From Ministeria vibrans ATCC 50519 (taxonomy: Eukaryota > Opisthokonta > Filasterea): a stretch of DNA of 30,244 nucleotides. Where the stretch lies: positions 21,504-51,747 of the forward strand of contig CALSCP010001696.1 of assembly GCA_943704425.1 (NCBI GenBank), read 5' to 3'. The position numbers and the translations under genes are program-made. The notes under the pieces are model-generated. The model was not told the origin of the DNA. It saw only the letters and a program-made list of their open reading frames with translations, and did not search any database. Positions 10,501 through 17,963 of the stretch are shown here, one piece after another (position 1 is the stretch's first letter; every line of letters starts with the position of its first letter).

Positions 10501-12750
10501 GACTGGGACCATGCGCGTCACCAGCTTGTGATGATCAAGCCCAGCAAGAAGCGCGTCCAGGTCGTCTTCGTTGTCCGGCAGCTGTCGACAGCCGTCAAGA
10601 AGCTCAACGCCCAAGTCGCACCGTGCACCCTCTATATGTCCACATAGCCCAAGAAGAGAGAGGCGCCCTCCTGCATGGTGCTCGGCGCCACGAGGAGCAC
10701 GGTCTGACGCGTATACACTTGCGCGAGCAACAAGCATCCCTTCGTCAACACCAATGCTATATGGCAGAGTGGTTGACGACGGCAAGCTGAGCACATTCCG
10801 CATCTGCTCGACCTGAGCGACAATGATGTCAACTGCCCGGTCCACATTCAAATCGGAGGCTCCAACATCAAGACGGATGAGCCCGCGCCGAAACTGTATG
10901 ATAGTTGTGAGGTCTGTCATGCTGAAGAGCGTAGTTGCAAGGTGTTGCGCAACAGCACGGCCGCCAAAGTCCCACGCATCCGAGAGCAGCTCCTTCGCCT
11001 CCTCGATGTAGCGCACGCCGTTCGGTTTGCGTGTCGCATTCGCTTCTGCCATCATCTTGAACCGGTTGAACATGCGGGCTTTGCTCATCAGTGTGTCATG
11101 ATGCGTCGATGGCGTGGCAAACGAGCCCAGCAGCTCATCCTGGGCCTGCCTGGCGCGATAAGCTCGTTGACGCTCTTTGTTCAGCTTGCGCGCGTGCTCC
11201 TTCTTTGCCGACTCCTGCTTTTCATGCAAGGCTTTCAGCAGGTGCTGACTAGTCTCGTTCCCGCGCACGGTCGTTGCGTCAGAAGAAGAGCTCGCCGTCG
11301 AGGTCACCAGGGGTACCGCAGACGGCTGCTTGAAGAGGACGTTGATGCCGCGGGCAAGTGCACGAGAGTCAGCACACCGGTCGGCACGGTTGAGTAGTTG
11401 GCGGCAAGCGGAGCAAGACGTTGGTTGCTTCGCAAAGCGAGCGGGGAGAGTGCGCAAACAAGTCGCGGAAAAGACTTGAAACTGCACGAGCACTGGGTCC
11501 TCGCGCCACCATTCGACGACGGTCGCTCCATGAGGCAAGTGCGACACCACAGTGAACATCTTGCGCCCTTTTCCTGTCACGTAGTCGCTAGTCGTGCGGA
11601 ACGCGACGGCGATAGCATCGCGAGCGAGCCCCGGTGAATACGGTTTTGTCGCGGAGATGATGGCGTCGACGTCATAGAGGCCATTACATGTAACCACCCC
11701 TTTCGGTTTTTGCATGATAGCCAGTGGCGGAGCCGGAGCAGCTGGTGCATGAGCAGGAGGCCGTGGGGAAGCGGACGGCGTTGACGATTTCGTGAAGAAC
11801 GACTTGATCGACTTCATGTGCATTTTGGTGCTGCCACTGTCAGGGCGTAGCGCTGCCGTTGACGCGGCAGCACAGGCGTCGATGTGTCGGAAAAGATTGA
11901 CGACGTTGTTGATGGGGAGGAAGGCTTTCTTGCACATCTGACAAACAACATGGGTTGGGTCGTCGATGGCAACTTGAACCGGGAGCGGATCACAGAGGAG
12001 GCTCTGTTCAACCAACACTGTTGACGTCGAGGCGCGCGGCTGTGCATCTTGCCACACACGTACATTGCGACGGGATTCTTCAGTCAAAATGGCGGGTACG
12101 AGGACGTCGTCGATGGAGACGTCAAAGAGAGCGCGCACACGTTTGATCGCGGCCTCCCGTGCGGCAACGTCGGTTGGCGCTGGCACGGTGGCTGAACTTG
12201 TTGCAGACGTAGAGCTTGTCGCACCGGTGTCGGATGTCGACGTGGAAGCATAGTCGACACGGCGCCGCGTTCTTCGGTGAGCGCTTGGATGGAACTCCGC
12301 ACCATCGTCAAACCCATCGCTGTCGTCGTCGCCGCTGTCATCGTCATCGTCATCACGGTATCGCTTCTGTGTCGCGCCTGCAAGGGTCGCTTTTACGCGA
12401 ACCTCCAGTGTGCGCTCTAGCTTGACTGCGACCCTCACGTTGAAGTTCACAACGTCAGGAGAGCCTTGCTCCACTCCGTTGACGAAGAACGTCGTGCCCA
12501 CGACAACACTTGGTTCGAGCTTACGTTTAACACGCTCCAGCAGTTGCGAATGTGCGTCTTCATCGCTAACAAGTTCCTGAACGGTTGAAACATCGGTAGA
12601 GAGCCCGCGCTGGTCCACACTCTGTATGGTTAGGTTGATGAGCGCTACAAACGAGACACATGACAAAACGTAAATAAAAACACGCATAAACGCATACCCA
12701 GAAAAGGTTTCATCGTGCTGACCGACGTGACGGTACTGAGTTTGGTTCAC
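7585..12750 (-). CDS. Large transposase of the DNA transposon (P-like motifs)
   Basis: The open frame is 1,721 residues if read from the ATG at 12750. An alternative is an exon from the ATG at 12713 to 12698, a 53-bp GT-AG intron (12645-12697), and 7585-12644, giving 1,691 residues starting MKPFLALINL; this removes a spurious hydrophobic stretch. Numbering below follows the longer form. Residues ~125-165 hold an Asp/Ser run and basic patch; ~268-290 hold a BED-like CxxC...HxxxC zinc motif (VVCQMCKKAF, then RHIDAC). A second Cys cluster, CSACRQLLNRADRC, follows. Candidate catalytic residues: D669 in GVDEGMLV, D913 in PDHKHVVKRLRN, E1149 in SDDLVEALFGIVRGG. The last two resemble the 'D..H..K..RN' and '.QD.lE..F..iR..GG' motifs of P-element/THAP9 transposases, at a similar spacing (236 residues). 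The acidic linker and about 300 C-terminal residues match nothing I know. It should cut and rejoin the element's ends in the nucleus. Confidence 0.8.
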   Translation of the reverse strand: MNQTQYRHVGQHDETFSGYAFMRVFIYVLSCVSFVALINLTIQSVDQRGLSTDVSTVQELVSDEDAHSQLLERVKRKLEPSVVVGTTFFVNGVEQGSPDVVNFNVRVAVKLERTLEVRVKATLAGATQKRYRDDDDDDSGDDDSDGFDDGAEFHPSAHRRTRRRVDYASTSTSDTGATSSTSATSSATVPAPTDVAAREAAIKRVRALFDVSIDDVLVPAILTEESRRNVRVWQDAQPRASTSTVLVEQSLLCDPLPVQVAIDDPTHVVCQMCKKAFLPINNVVNLFRHIDACAAASTAALRPDSGSTKMHMKSIKSFFTKSSTPSASPRPPAHAPAAPAPPLAIMQKPKGVVTCNGLYDVDAIISATKPYSPGLARDAIAVAFRTTSDYVTGKGRKMFTVVSHLPHGATVVEWWREDPVLVQFQVFSATCLRTLPARFAKQPTSCSACRQLLNRADRCADSRALARGINVLFKQPSAVPLVTSTASSSSDATTVRGNETSQHLLKALHEKQESAKKEHARKLNKERQRAYRARQAQDELLGSFATPSTHHDTLMSKARMFNRFKMMAEANATRKPNGVRYIEEAKELLSDAWDFGGRAVAQHLATTLFSMTDLTTIIQFRRGLIRLDVGASDLNVDRAVDIIVAQVEQMRNVLSLPSSTTLPYSIGVDEGMLVARASVYASDRAPRGAEHHAGGRLSLLGLCGHIEGARCDLGVELLDGCRQLPDNEDDLDALLAGLDHHKLVTRMVPVVLMPLIHQHVPVVVGGGLMRQRGGRDSKDIFNQSGVVLHMLFTCGRWTSHTYLEVKNKVMAQLTRNEKFARVATIISWAGDGASQLYKVLQAQRVPPAAVTSSMAFEPQLLRPPPAQLSSSGDDSMGKLTQTLMRQLMGVLREGGVDVLVHAEDCLGLIQAPDHKHVVKRLRNLMRRSHPLCFGSNFQVDVSLLSLLYSFERGLGDFAYLAQAKADHHTDVARVHDEHIVASSIASGGLSQLFSAVRKLPMHVVTRDMLPGSGDAQSVPQSWRSFSPPLLYVLLSMPPVDDISSFNVIGYTMYGVMCSAFIDIFMRRGMNDRAIAFRCGFVAMVLYTWRNGDLFKGSANFLTAQTFEEMRQAVSLAIILRLCVLVRCRNSELLLQHLDMSRLCSDDLVEALFGIVRGGLRGRVTLTASEAMALGSLYNRQAMARALPSAPTTASTHQRRHVYHGESGLWEKLYAQLSVFGCEGGLAAWERERTDNKLSVDTFVATVSAAWRVGERTASELCRRIMACDDAVRGEQQHVRELLLEVLIDKSRFGVEIEAGMTDAQSRSTPADTVRPPKTSAPHTDGLLDDSELPDATVLGRSSHIPAHTELDPVEELGYDQQLEIECEAEVESGDAPKDFTSDTKSVDNPVDGLSTEAYELLERHAFLQNILASNSDKLVKNNAAGQDDDFGAGSSRMRSVGDSPFVHDASGTRTKSKATLVARFSKRHLERIVEERTSSGDRLTRVCLCATQEAPDRILCSSTVAVLAMDNTRAPERYVFMVQLGRVHDMFLVLSRKNGGTLRKRITSVSFKGAGSAIRDKIVLNFAPFKLEYRLDLDKEDVDALLQDADHDGEAQDDVAPWSIAVKRGEEAIAMKDTALLDMKVGECESVIELSMLVGPVQFERTSVALRMPPREQQRVLGDAREAVCKLLQSERAAQRQRHEQSRAAAADRTRMIAAQQLGCVTTDSGRSRKPKQLLDL

Positions 12751-13051
12751 TGGCCTACCAGAGTCAATGCGTTAGAGAAAAAACAATTTTGAAGAAAGAA
12801 CTGGAAAGAAGTGGAGAAGGAAAAAAAAAATCGATAATGACTCAACAAAGACTGTGACTATATGATGTCGTTCGACCTAGTACACCTACTGGACCATAGA
12901 TCAGGGCGAATCAGGGCCAAAAACGTCCAAAAGAGAGAGTTTATTTTCCACTTTACTTAGTCGCGTAACGCTCCTCCGACAGCCTCCAGACACCCACCTC
13001 ACCCTATTAGTAGCTGTCACGCGTCGGAGGGCCGTTACGCGATTAATTATA
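12751..13051. other. Non-coding right end of the transposon (transposase promoter side)
   Basis: These bases lie upstream of the transposase start and inside the right inverted repeat. They include an A-rich run (12820-12830), the words GATCAGGGCGAATCAGGGCC near 12900, and the subterminal palindrome. The transposase promoter should lie here. No further gene is seen. Confidence 0.55.
12961..13042. repeat. Right subterminal inverted repeat (~82 bp hairpin)
   Basis: TCGCGTAACG (12961-12970) pairs with CGTTACGCGA (13033-13042), and CCTCCGAC (12973-12980) pairs with GTCGGAGG (13023-13030). GACAG/CTGTC words lie further in. The same words occur once at the left end. Confidence 0.85.
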
Positions 13052-13067
13052 GAGTTACCTTGCCGTG
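13052..13067 (-). repeat. Right terminal inverted repeat
   Basis: GAGTTACCTTGCCGTG, the exact reverse complement of 7226-7241. Confidence 0.92.
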
Positions 13068-13075
13068 GATGTCAC
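13068..13075. repeat. Target-site duplication, right copy
   Basis: GATGTCAC, identical to 7218-7225. Confidence 0.9.
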
Positions 13076-13155
13076 TTGATCATTAGATCGCCTCAGTTAA
13101 TCAGTTACACTAAAGAGTATTCACTAATACACTTTACTTATTTGCTTGCTTCACA
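13076..13155 (+). promoter_or_regulatory. Remaining eIF3d upstream region
   Basis: Only 80 bp of host sequence separate the transposon from the eIF3d start codon. The eIF3d core promoter and 5' UTR must lie here or partly inside the transposon's right end. No motif is assigned. Confidence 0.4.
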
Positions 13156-13691
13156 ATGCCTTTTACACTTCCTGACGTTCCATCAAGCGAGGACGGTTGG
13201 GGACCGGGAGAGGTATGAGATGAGCGAAAATTGAAATTTTCCTTTTTTCTTGTGTGGGAAATGTCAAGCGTCTTCTTGGCGTCCCCTACTGCTTTGGAGT
13301 GTGGCATTGGCCATAGTGCCACCCTCGGGGCTTGAAAGCTTTCGCCATGCGACTGGAGAAAAAAAAAAAGGATGAAACATGCTGAAGAGTAAAGGGAGCA
13401 TTGGGGAGGGAACGAGGGTGCGGTGGGGGTGCGCTTGGAGCGGATGAAGCGGGTGGGGGCGGCAGCGGGTGCGTGGCACTGGTGTGGACGGGGCTGGGTG
13501 AGGATGCTTCTCATTGATCATTCACACGGACGCTCTTGCAGGTGCCCGAGTCCCTGTGCCGCGTGCCGTACCAGCCATACTCCAAGGCCGACCAGCTGGG
13601 CAAGGTGTCCGATTGGATGGCTTCATCAGACAGAAAATACCCCAGTAAGAGAGCAAAAACCCCTTTCCGTCTGCTTCTGCTGCGCAAGCAG

Positions 13692-13746
<55 letters not shown>

Positions 13747-13992
13747 AGAAGAGAGACTGATTGTGTTGTCGTCTCTTTCGCAGACCGATACCAGCAGCAG
13801 TTTGGCAGCGGCACAGCATTCAGCTACTTCCATGCGGAGGACGAGACGTCGTTCCAGCTCGTCGACACAACCAAGGTTCATCTTCCACTCTCTATCTCTG
13901 ATGTGTCTGGCACTTGGTCACTGTGTTTCTCCCTTCTCGCTCTCTCTCTCTCTGTCACTTTGTTTCTTTCTCTCTCTATTACTTTGTTTCTT

Positions 13993-14035
<43 letters not shown>

Positions 14036-15962
14036 ACTTTGTTTCTTTCTCTCTATTACTTTGTTTCTTTCTCCTCTCTCTCTCTATCACTTTGTTTCTT
14101 TTTCTCTCCATTCCTTTGTTTCTTTCTTCGCTCTCTTTCTCATTTTTTCCTCTCTCACTCATTGTCTCCTCTCTTCCTCTATCCATTCATTACGTTTTTT
14201 GTTTGTATTGCAGGCAATGCCGCGTCGCATGGCATCACGACGAACACAGCGAACAACGACGGGACAGTCGTCGGCACGTCGTTGGGACTTGCAGCGTCGT
14301 GACGACAGCATGCGCGGCGTCAACACGCAGCACAACCATCAGCAGCCACAGCGGTCTAACTACGCGCGCTACCGCAACATGATGTTTAGCAGCGGCAACC
14401 GATGGGGTCGTCACGAGCGCCAACAGGTATTTGAATGGGAATGTTTTTGTTTTTCCCTCTCTTTTCTTCCTTAAATAATTAATGCCGTTTTTCGTTTTCT
14501 TTTTTTCTTTTGACCTAGTTGGAGGCCTCTGTGATGGTCCAGTCCAACTGGACTCTGGTGAAGCAGATTCCATTGCAAACGCTGAGCAAGCCAACTCCGG
14601 TGCTGCCGGAGGACGGTGGAAGTACGCTGCTAGAGTGTGGTGCGGTGTGTCAGTACAACAAGGCGTACGACCGCATTACGGCCAAGACGCCCAAGCCGCT
14701 CAAGCAAGGGGATGCATGTTTTCCATCGCCCACTACGAGCGACGACGTGCACCTCATGGCGTTTGCTGAGGCCAACGAGGGCAATGTGTTTGCGACGGAG
14801 AACATCCTGGCGGCCATCATGGCCTCGCCGCGGTCTATCCGCTCCTTCGACATTCTCGTCACGCGCAAGGGCGATCAGGTTTTCCTCGACAAGCGCAATG
14901 TCTTTTTTGACGGCCTTACCGTCAACGAGACTGCCACCGACCCTCCCAGCGAAGATGCTGCTGACAATGCAAACTCGCCGTCTCGTCTGGGCCTTGAGGC
15001 TACAGGCATTAACCTCAACTACCGCCAACAGGTCACAACTTGGTGTCTCGTCTATGTCTCTGTCTGACCCAATATGTTGTTGTTTGCTGTTGTTGTTGAT
15101 GTAGGTTCTTGCGGTGGACGCCAAAATGCATTCGTTTGCGGAGCCGAGTCCGTTTACGCTGGAGGACGACATGACGTGTGCAGACACGGGATTCCGATAC
15201 CGCAAGTTTGATCTCGGAGAAGGCATTACGGTTGTCGCACGCACAGAAGTTGACGCCTATGCTACCAAGGTACAACGCACTTCCTCCATAGCACTCATCG
15301 CCTTGTCGTGTGAATTGCATAGCATCCAATAGTACTCAATTCATATGCTCTTCATCCATGGGTTTGCAGACGGATGGCAGCACTGAGTTGATGATGGTGC
15401 GTGCGCTCAATGAGTTCGACTCAAAGCTGTACAGCAACGGCATCAACTGGAGGCAGAAGATCGACTCGCAGAAGGGTGCAGTGCTGGCGACAGAGCTGAA
15501 GAACAACAGCTTCAAGGTCGCCAAGTGGGTCATCAGCGCCCATCTGGCCGGCGCCGATGTCATCAAGGTATGTGGATATAATCTGTCTTGTGTTGTGGAT
15601 GCACTCACCTCCGTTCATCACTGTGTTTGTGCGTTAGTTGGGCTATGTGTCGCGCGTCAAGAGCAACGACCCGCTCAAGCACGTTGTGCTCGGCCAGCAG
15701 CGCCTCAAGGTCGCTGACCTGGCTACCCAGGTCAGTCTCAGCATGGCGTCTGGATTTGGTGCCATCCGTCACATGGCCAAGCTCTTCCTTGACCAGCCCG
15801 AGGGCAAGTATCTTTTGCTGCGCTCCCCCGATGCGGTACGATCAATCAAGAAAAAGAAAACATCTCAAACTCATTTTTTCTTTTGTCCTTTTACAGAATC
15901 AGTTTCAGTTGTACAAGGTTCCCGACAATGCGTTTGCCAACGAGTCTACCAATGATGATTAA
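13156..15962 (+). CDS. EIF3D: Eukaryotic translation initiation factor 3 subunit D, 9 exons
   Basis: Model: 13156..13212, 13542..13644, 13784..13875, 14214..14426, 14519..15031, 15105..15269, 15370..15567, 15638..15835, 15897..15962; 534 residues, close to the human subunit (about 548). All introns are GT-AG and frames join exactly. The N-terminus has the family pattern GWGPGE, then [18 protein letters not shown] (Trp and Tyr-Gln-Pro-Tyr typical). Residues ~90-155 are Arg/Gln-rich ([15 protein letters not shown]) like the family's basic RNA-binding segment. The conserved core follows ([15 protein letters not shown], then [15 protein letters not shown], then [34 protein letters not shown]), ending in an acidic tail. 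eIF3d is a peripheral subunit of the 43S-binding eIF3 complex, and its core domain can bind the m7G cap of selected mRNAs (established). It acts in the cytoplasm. Introns 1-3 carry expanded simple repeats. Confidence 0.97.
13213..13541 (+). other. First eIF3d intron (329 bp)
   Basis: This is G-rich in the second half (13395-13500, GGTGGGGG-like). It contains no recognisable gene or RNA. Confidence 0.6.
13692..13743. repeat. 52-base poly(A) tract in eIF3d intron 2
   Basis: An uninterrupted run of 52 A residues lies within a 139-bp intron. Its true length may be uncertain in the assembly. Confidence 0.85.
13931..14190 (+). repeat. Pyrimidine-rich repeat array in eIF3d intron 3
   Basis: About five degenerate copies of TCACTTTGTTTCTTTCTC, alternating with CT runs, fill this 338-bp intron up to its acceptor (GTATTGCAG at 14213). 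The same unit recurs in introns of SREK1-like, ABCG and LARP1 genes. Confidence 0.85.
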
Positions 15963-16200
15963 ATTTGATTGCCATTTTCTTCTACGATTTGAACGCGAGG
16001 ATTAAGAAATTTGAACAATGGATTGATTTTATCGAAAAAAAAGACCTATTATTATTATTATTATAATAATAATAGTAAAAAAATCACCTTTTCTCGGATT
16101 GAATAATTTTTCTAATTATTTTCTTTATTCTCACTCACACTAGCGCCGACTTATTTAATCATCACTTGTGGTTTCATCTTTTGTTTGGCTACTTCTCATC
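15963..16200. other. AT-rich spacer between eIF3d and the SREK1-like gene
   Basis: 238 bp in tandem orientation. TTATTATTATTATTATAATAATAATAATAG-like sequence near 16047-16075 can pair with itself and probably lies in or near the eIF3d 3' end. No gene is seen. Confidence 0.5.
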
Positions 16201-17107
16201 ATGTCGTCTGACGCCGTCGACCTGGCCCCCCACGCAGAGCAGGGCGCAGGGGCAATGGACGTCGTCGAGTCGAATGAGCGCGTCGATGGCACGCCGAGTG
16301 CCGCCACGGCCACGGGTGCGCCTGCAAGTGCGGACGCGACTCCGGCAGGGCCCGCGCCGCCCCTGACGACGGTCAGCGTGATGAATCTGTCGCCGCTGTC
16401 GTCCGAATTGTCGGTGCGTTCGTTGCTCAAGCCGCTCGGGACCATCCTGCGGGTGCGGATGCTTCCGCCGCGTGCGTCGATGGGCGGCGCTGCGTCGGCG
16501 CTGGTTGCCTTTGAAGAGCAGGCGTCGGCGTCGCTGGCGCTGCTCCTCACCAACACCAACTTCATCGATCGCGCGCTCATCGTCAAAGCCGCCGACAAGC
16601 AGCTTGTCGAGGACACCCCGGCCATCCTCGCCAACAGCGGGCCCGCCGGCCTTGTCACTGACATGTTGCCTTCCACCTTGCCCAGTGAAGGTGTTCTTAA
16701 ATGACGCTCTCTTTGCTTTTTCTCTCCTCATTTTTTTTTCTTTTTTTTTTTCTTTTTGTGCGTCTGGCTTGTGCAGCAACGACGATCCACGAAGCAGCGA
16801 CGCTCATTACCACAGTGCCGTTTTCACCCGGGAGCGGTGTTCAGCATGTGGTGCCCCCTGTGCCACCGCGCGTGGACATGCGCACAGCAGAAGTGCCTCC
16901 AACGCCACCAAACATTGACCCGAATCGCGCAGAGGAGGTTCGTCGCACCGCGTACATTGGCAACCTGAGCAATTTTATTACGGCAGAAGGTAGGCAAGCA
17001 CTTTGCAAACGCACACGTTTGAATCCTTTCTCTCTACCACTTTGTTCTTTCTCTCTCTCTCTCTCTCTCTATCACTTTGTTCCTTCTCCTCTCTAAAACT
17101 CACTGTT

Positions 17108-17151
<44 letters not shown>

Positions 17152-17249
17152 AGAGCTTGTCAAGTACTTTTCCGGCTGTGGCAAAGTGGCGTTTTGCCGA
17201 CTATCGGGCGATATGACTCAGTCGACGCGGTTTGCCTTTGTGGAGTTTG
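16201..17249 (+). CDS. SREK1-like splicing regulator with two RRMs (3' end in gap)
   Basis: Exons 16201..16690, 16777..16989 and 17154 into the gap at 17250; phase-1 introns rejoin codons correctly. The start is the ATG at 16201. RRM1 lies at about 57-135: VSVMNLSPLSSELSVRSLL (RNP2 side), ASALVAFEE (RNP1 side) and LTNTNFIDRALIVKAAD, a stretch strikingly like SREK1 (SFRS12). After a Pro/Val linker, RRM2 starts near 218: RRTAYIGNLSNFITAEEL, VKYFSGCGKVAFCRLSGD and TRFAFVEF, again SREK1-like. SREK1 is a nuclear SR-related protein that modulates splice-site choice; the usual Arg/Ser- and Glu/Lys-rich tail would lie in the gap. Two-RRM plant and protist homologues exist, so orthology should be taken as family level. 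The second intron holds the CACTTTGT/CT repeat up to the acceptor. Confidence 0.82.
17031..17150 (+). repeat. CT-rich repeat in SREK1-like intron 2
   Basis: CCACTTTGTTCTTTCTC and ATCACTTTGTTCCTTCTCC are interleaved with CT runs immediately upstream of the acceptor at 17153. This is a member of the intronic repeat family. Confidence 0.85.
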
Positions 17250-17951
17250 NNNNNNNNNNNNNNNNNNNNNNNNNNNNNNNNNNNNNNNNNNNNNNNNNNN
17301 NNNNNNNNNNNNNNNNNNNNNNNNNNNNNNNNNNNNNNNNNNNNNNNNNNNNNNNNNNNNNNNNNNNNNNNNNNNNNNNNNNNNNNNNNNNNNNNNNNNN
17401 NNNNNNNNNNNNNNNNNNNNNNNNNNNNNNNNNNNNNNNNNNNNNNNNNNNNNNNNNNNNNNNNNNNNNNNNNNNNNNNNNNNNNNNNNNNNNNNNNNNN
17501 NNNNNNNNNNNNNNNNNNNNNNNNNNNNNNNNNNNNNNNNNNNNNNNNNNNNNNNNNNNNNNNNNNNNNNNNNNNNNNNNNNNNNNNNNNNNNNNNNNNN
17601 NNNNNNNNNNNNNNNNNNNNNNNNNNNNNNNNNNNNNNNNNNNNNNNNNNNNNNNNNNNNNNNNNNNNNNNNNNNNNNNNNNNNNNNNNNNNNNNNNNNN
17701 NNNNNNNNNNNNNNNNNNNNNNNNNNNNNNNNNNNNNNNNNNNNNNNNNNNNNNNNNNNNNNNNNNNNNNNNNNNNNNNNNNNNNNNNNNNNNNNNNNNN
17801 NNNNNNNNNNNNNNNNNNNNNNNNNNNNNNNNNNNNNNNNNNNNNNNNNNNNNNNNNNNNNNNNNNNNNNNNNNNNNNNNNNNNNNNNNNNNNNNNNNNN
17901 NNNNNNNNNNNNNNNNNNNNNNNNNNNNNNNNNNNNNNNNNNNNNNNNNNN
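17250..17951. other. Assembly gap (702 N)
   Basis: Unknown bases. By context it hides the 3' end of the SREK1-like gene (plus) and possibly the last exons of SSUH2 (minus). Confidence 0.99.
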
Positions 17952-17963
17952 ATTGATGAATGA

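Larger units (their letters stand above)
7226..13067. mobile_element. Intact 5.84-kb DNA transposon, P-like (hAT possible)
   Basis: The ends are a perfect 16-bp inverted repeat (CACGGCAAGGTAACTC at 7226-7241; its complement at 13052-13067), starting CA and ending TG, flanked by an identical 8-bp duplication GATGTCAC. Inside both ends are GC-rich subterminal palindromes around TCGCGTAACGG. The single large gene (7585-12750, minus) is uninterrupted. An 8-bp duplication with CA...TG ends fits the P and hAT superfamilies; protein motifs (DEGMLV, PDHKHVVKRLRN, SDDLVEALFGIVRGG) favour P-like. Because the duplication and inverted repeats are perfect and the frame is open, insertion appears recent and the element may be autonomous. 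The boundaries are read directly from sequence; the superfamily is inference. Confidence 0.9.

Noticed and set aside
12645-12750. Hydrophobic N-terminal helix (FIYVLSCVSFVALI) on the transposase
   Set aside because: A membrane anchor makes no sense on a nuclear transposase, and the segment coincides with a likely 53-bp intron.
7226-13067. Host gene interpretation of the 1,721-residue frame
   Set aside because: The frame is enclosed by perfect inverted repeats and a perfect 8-bp duplication and has transposase-like acidic motifs, so it is element-encoded.
13763-14474. Ser/Leu/Phe-rich open frames around 13.8-14.5 kb, and similar ones near 22.1-22.8 and 24.7-25.1 kb
   Set aside because: They translate CT microsatellites in introns. 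The true reading is eIF3d or ABCG exons separated by GT-AG introns.
16040-16075. Bacterial-type terminator hairpin in TTATTATTATTA...TAATAATAATAG
   Set aside because: The organism is eukaryotic. Complementarity arises from simple AT-trinucleotide repeats, and no function can be claimed.
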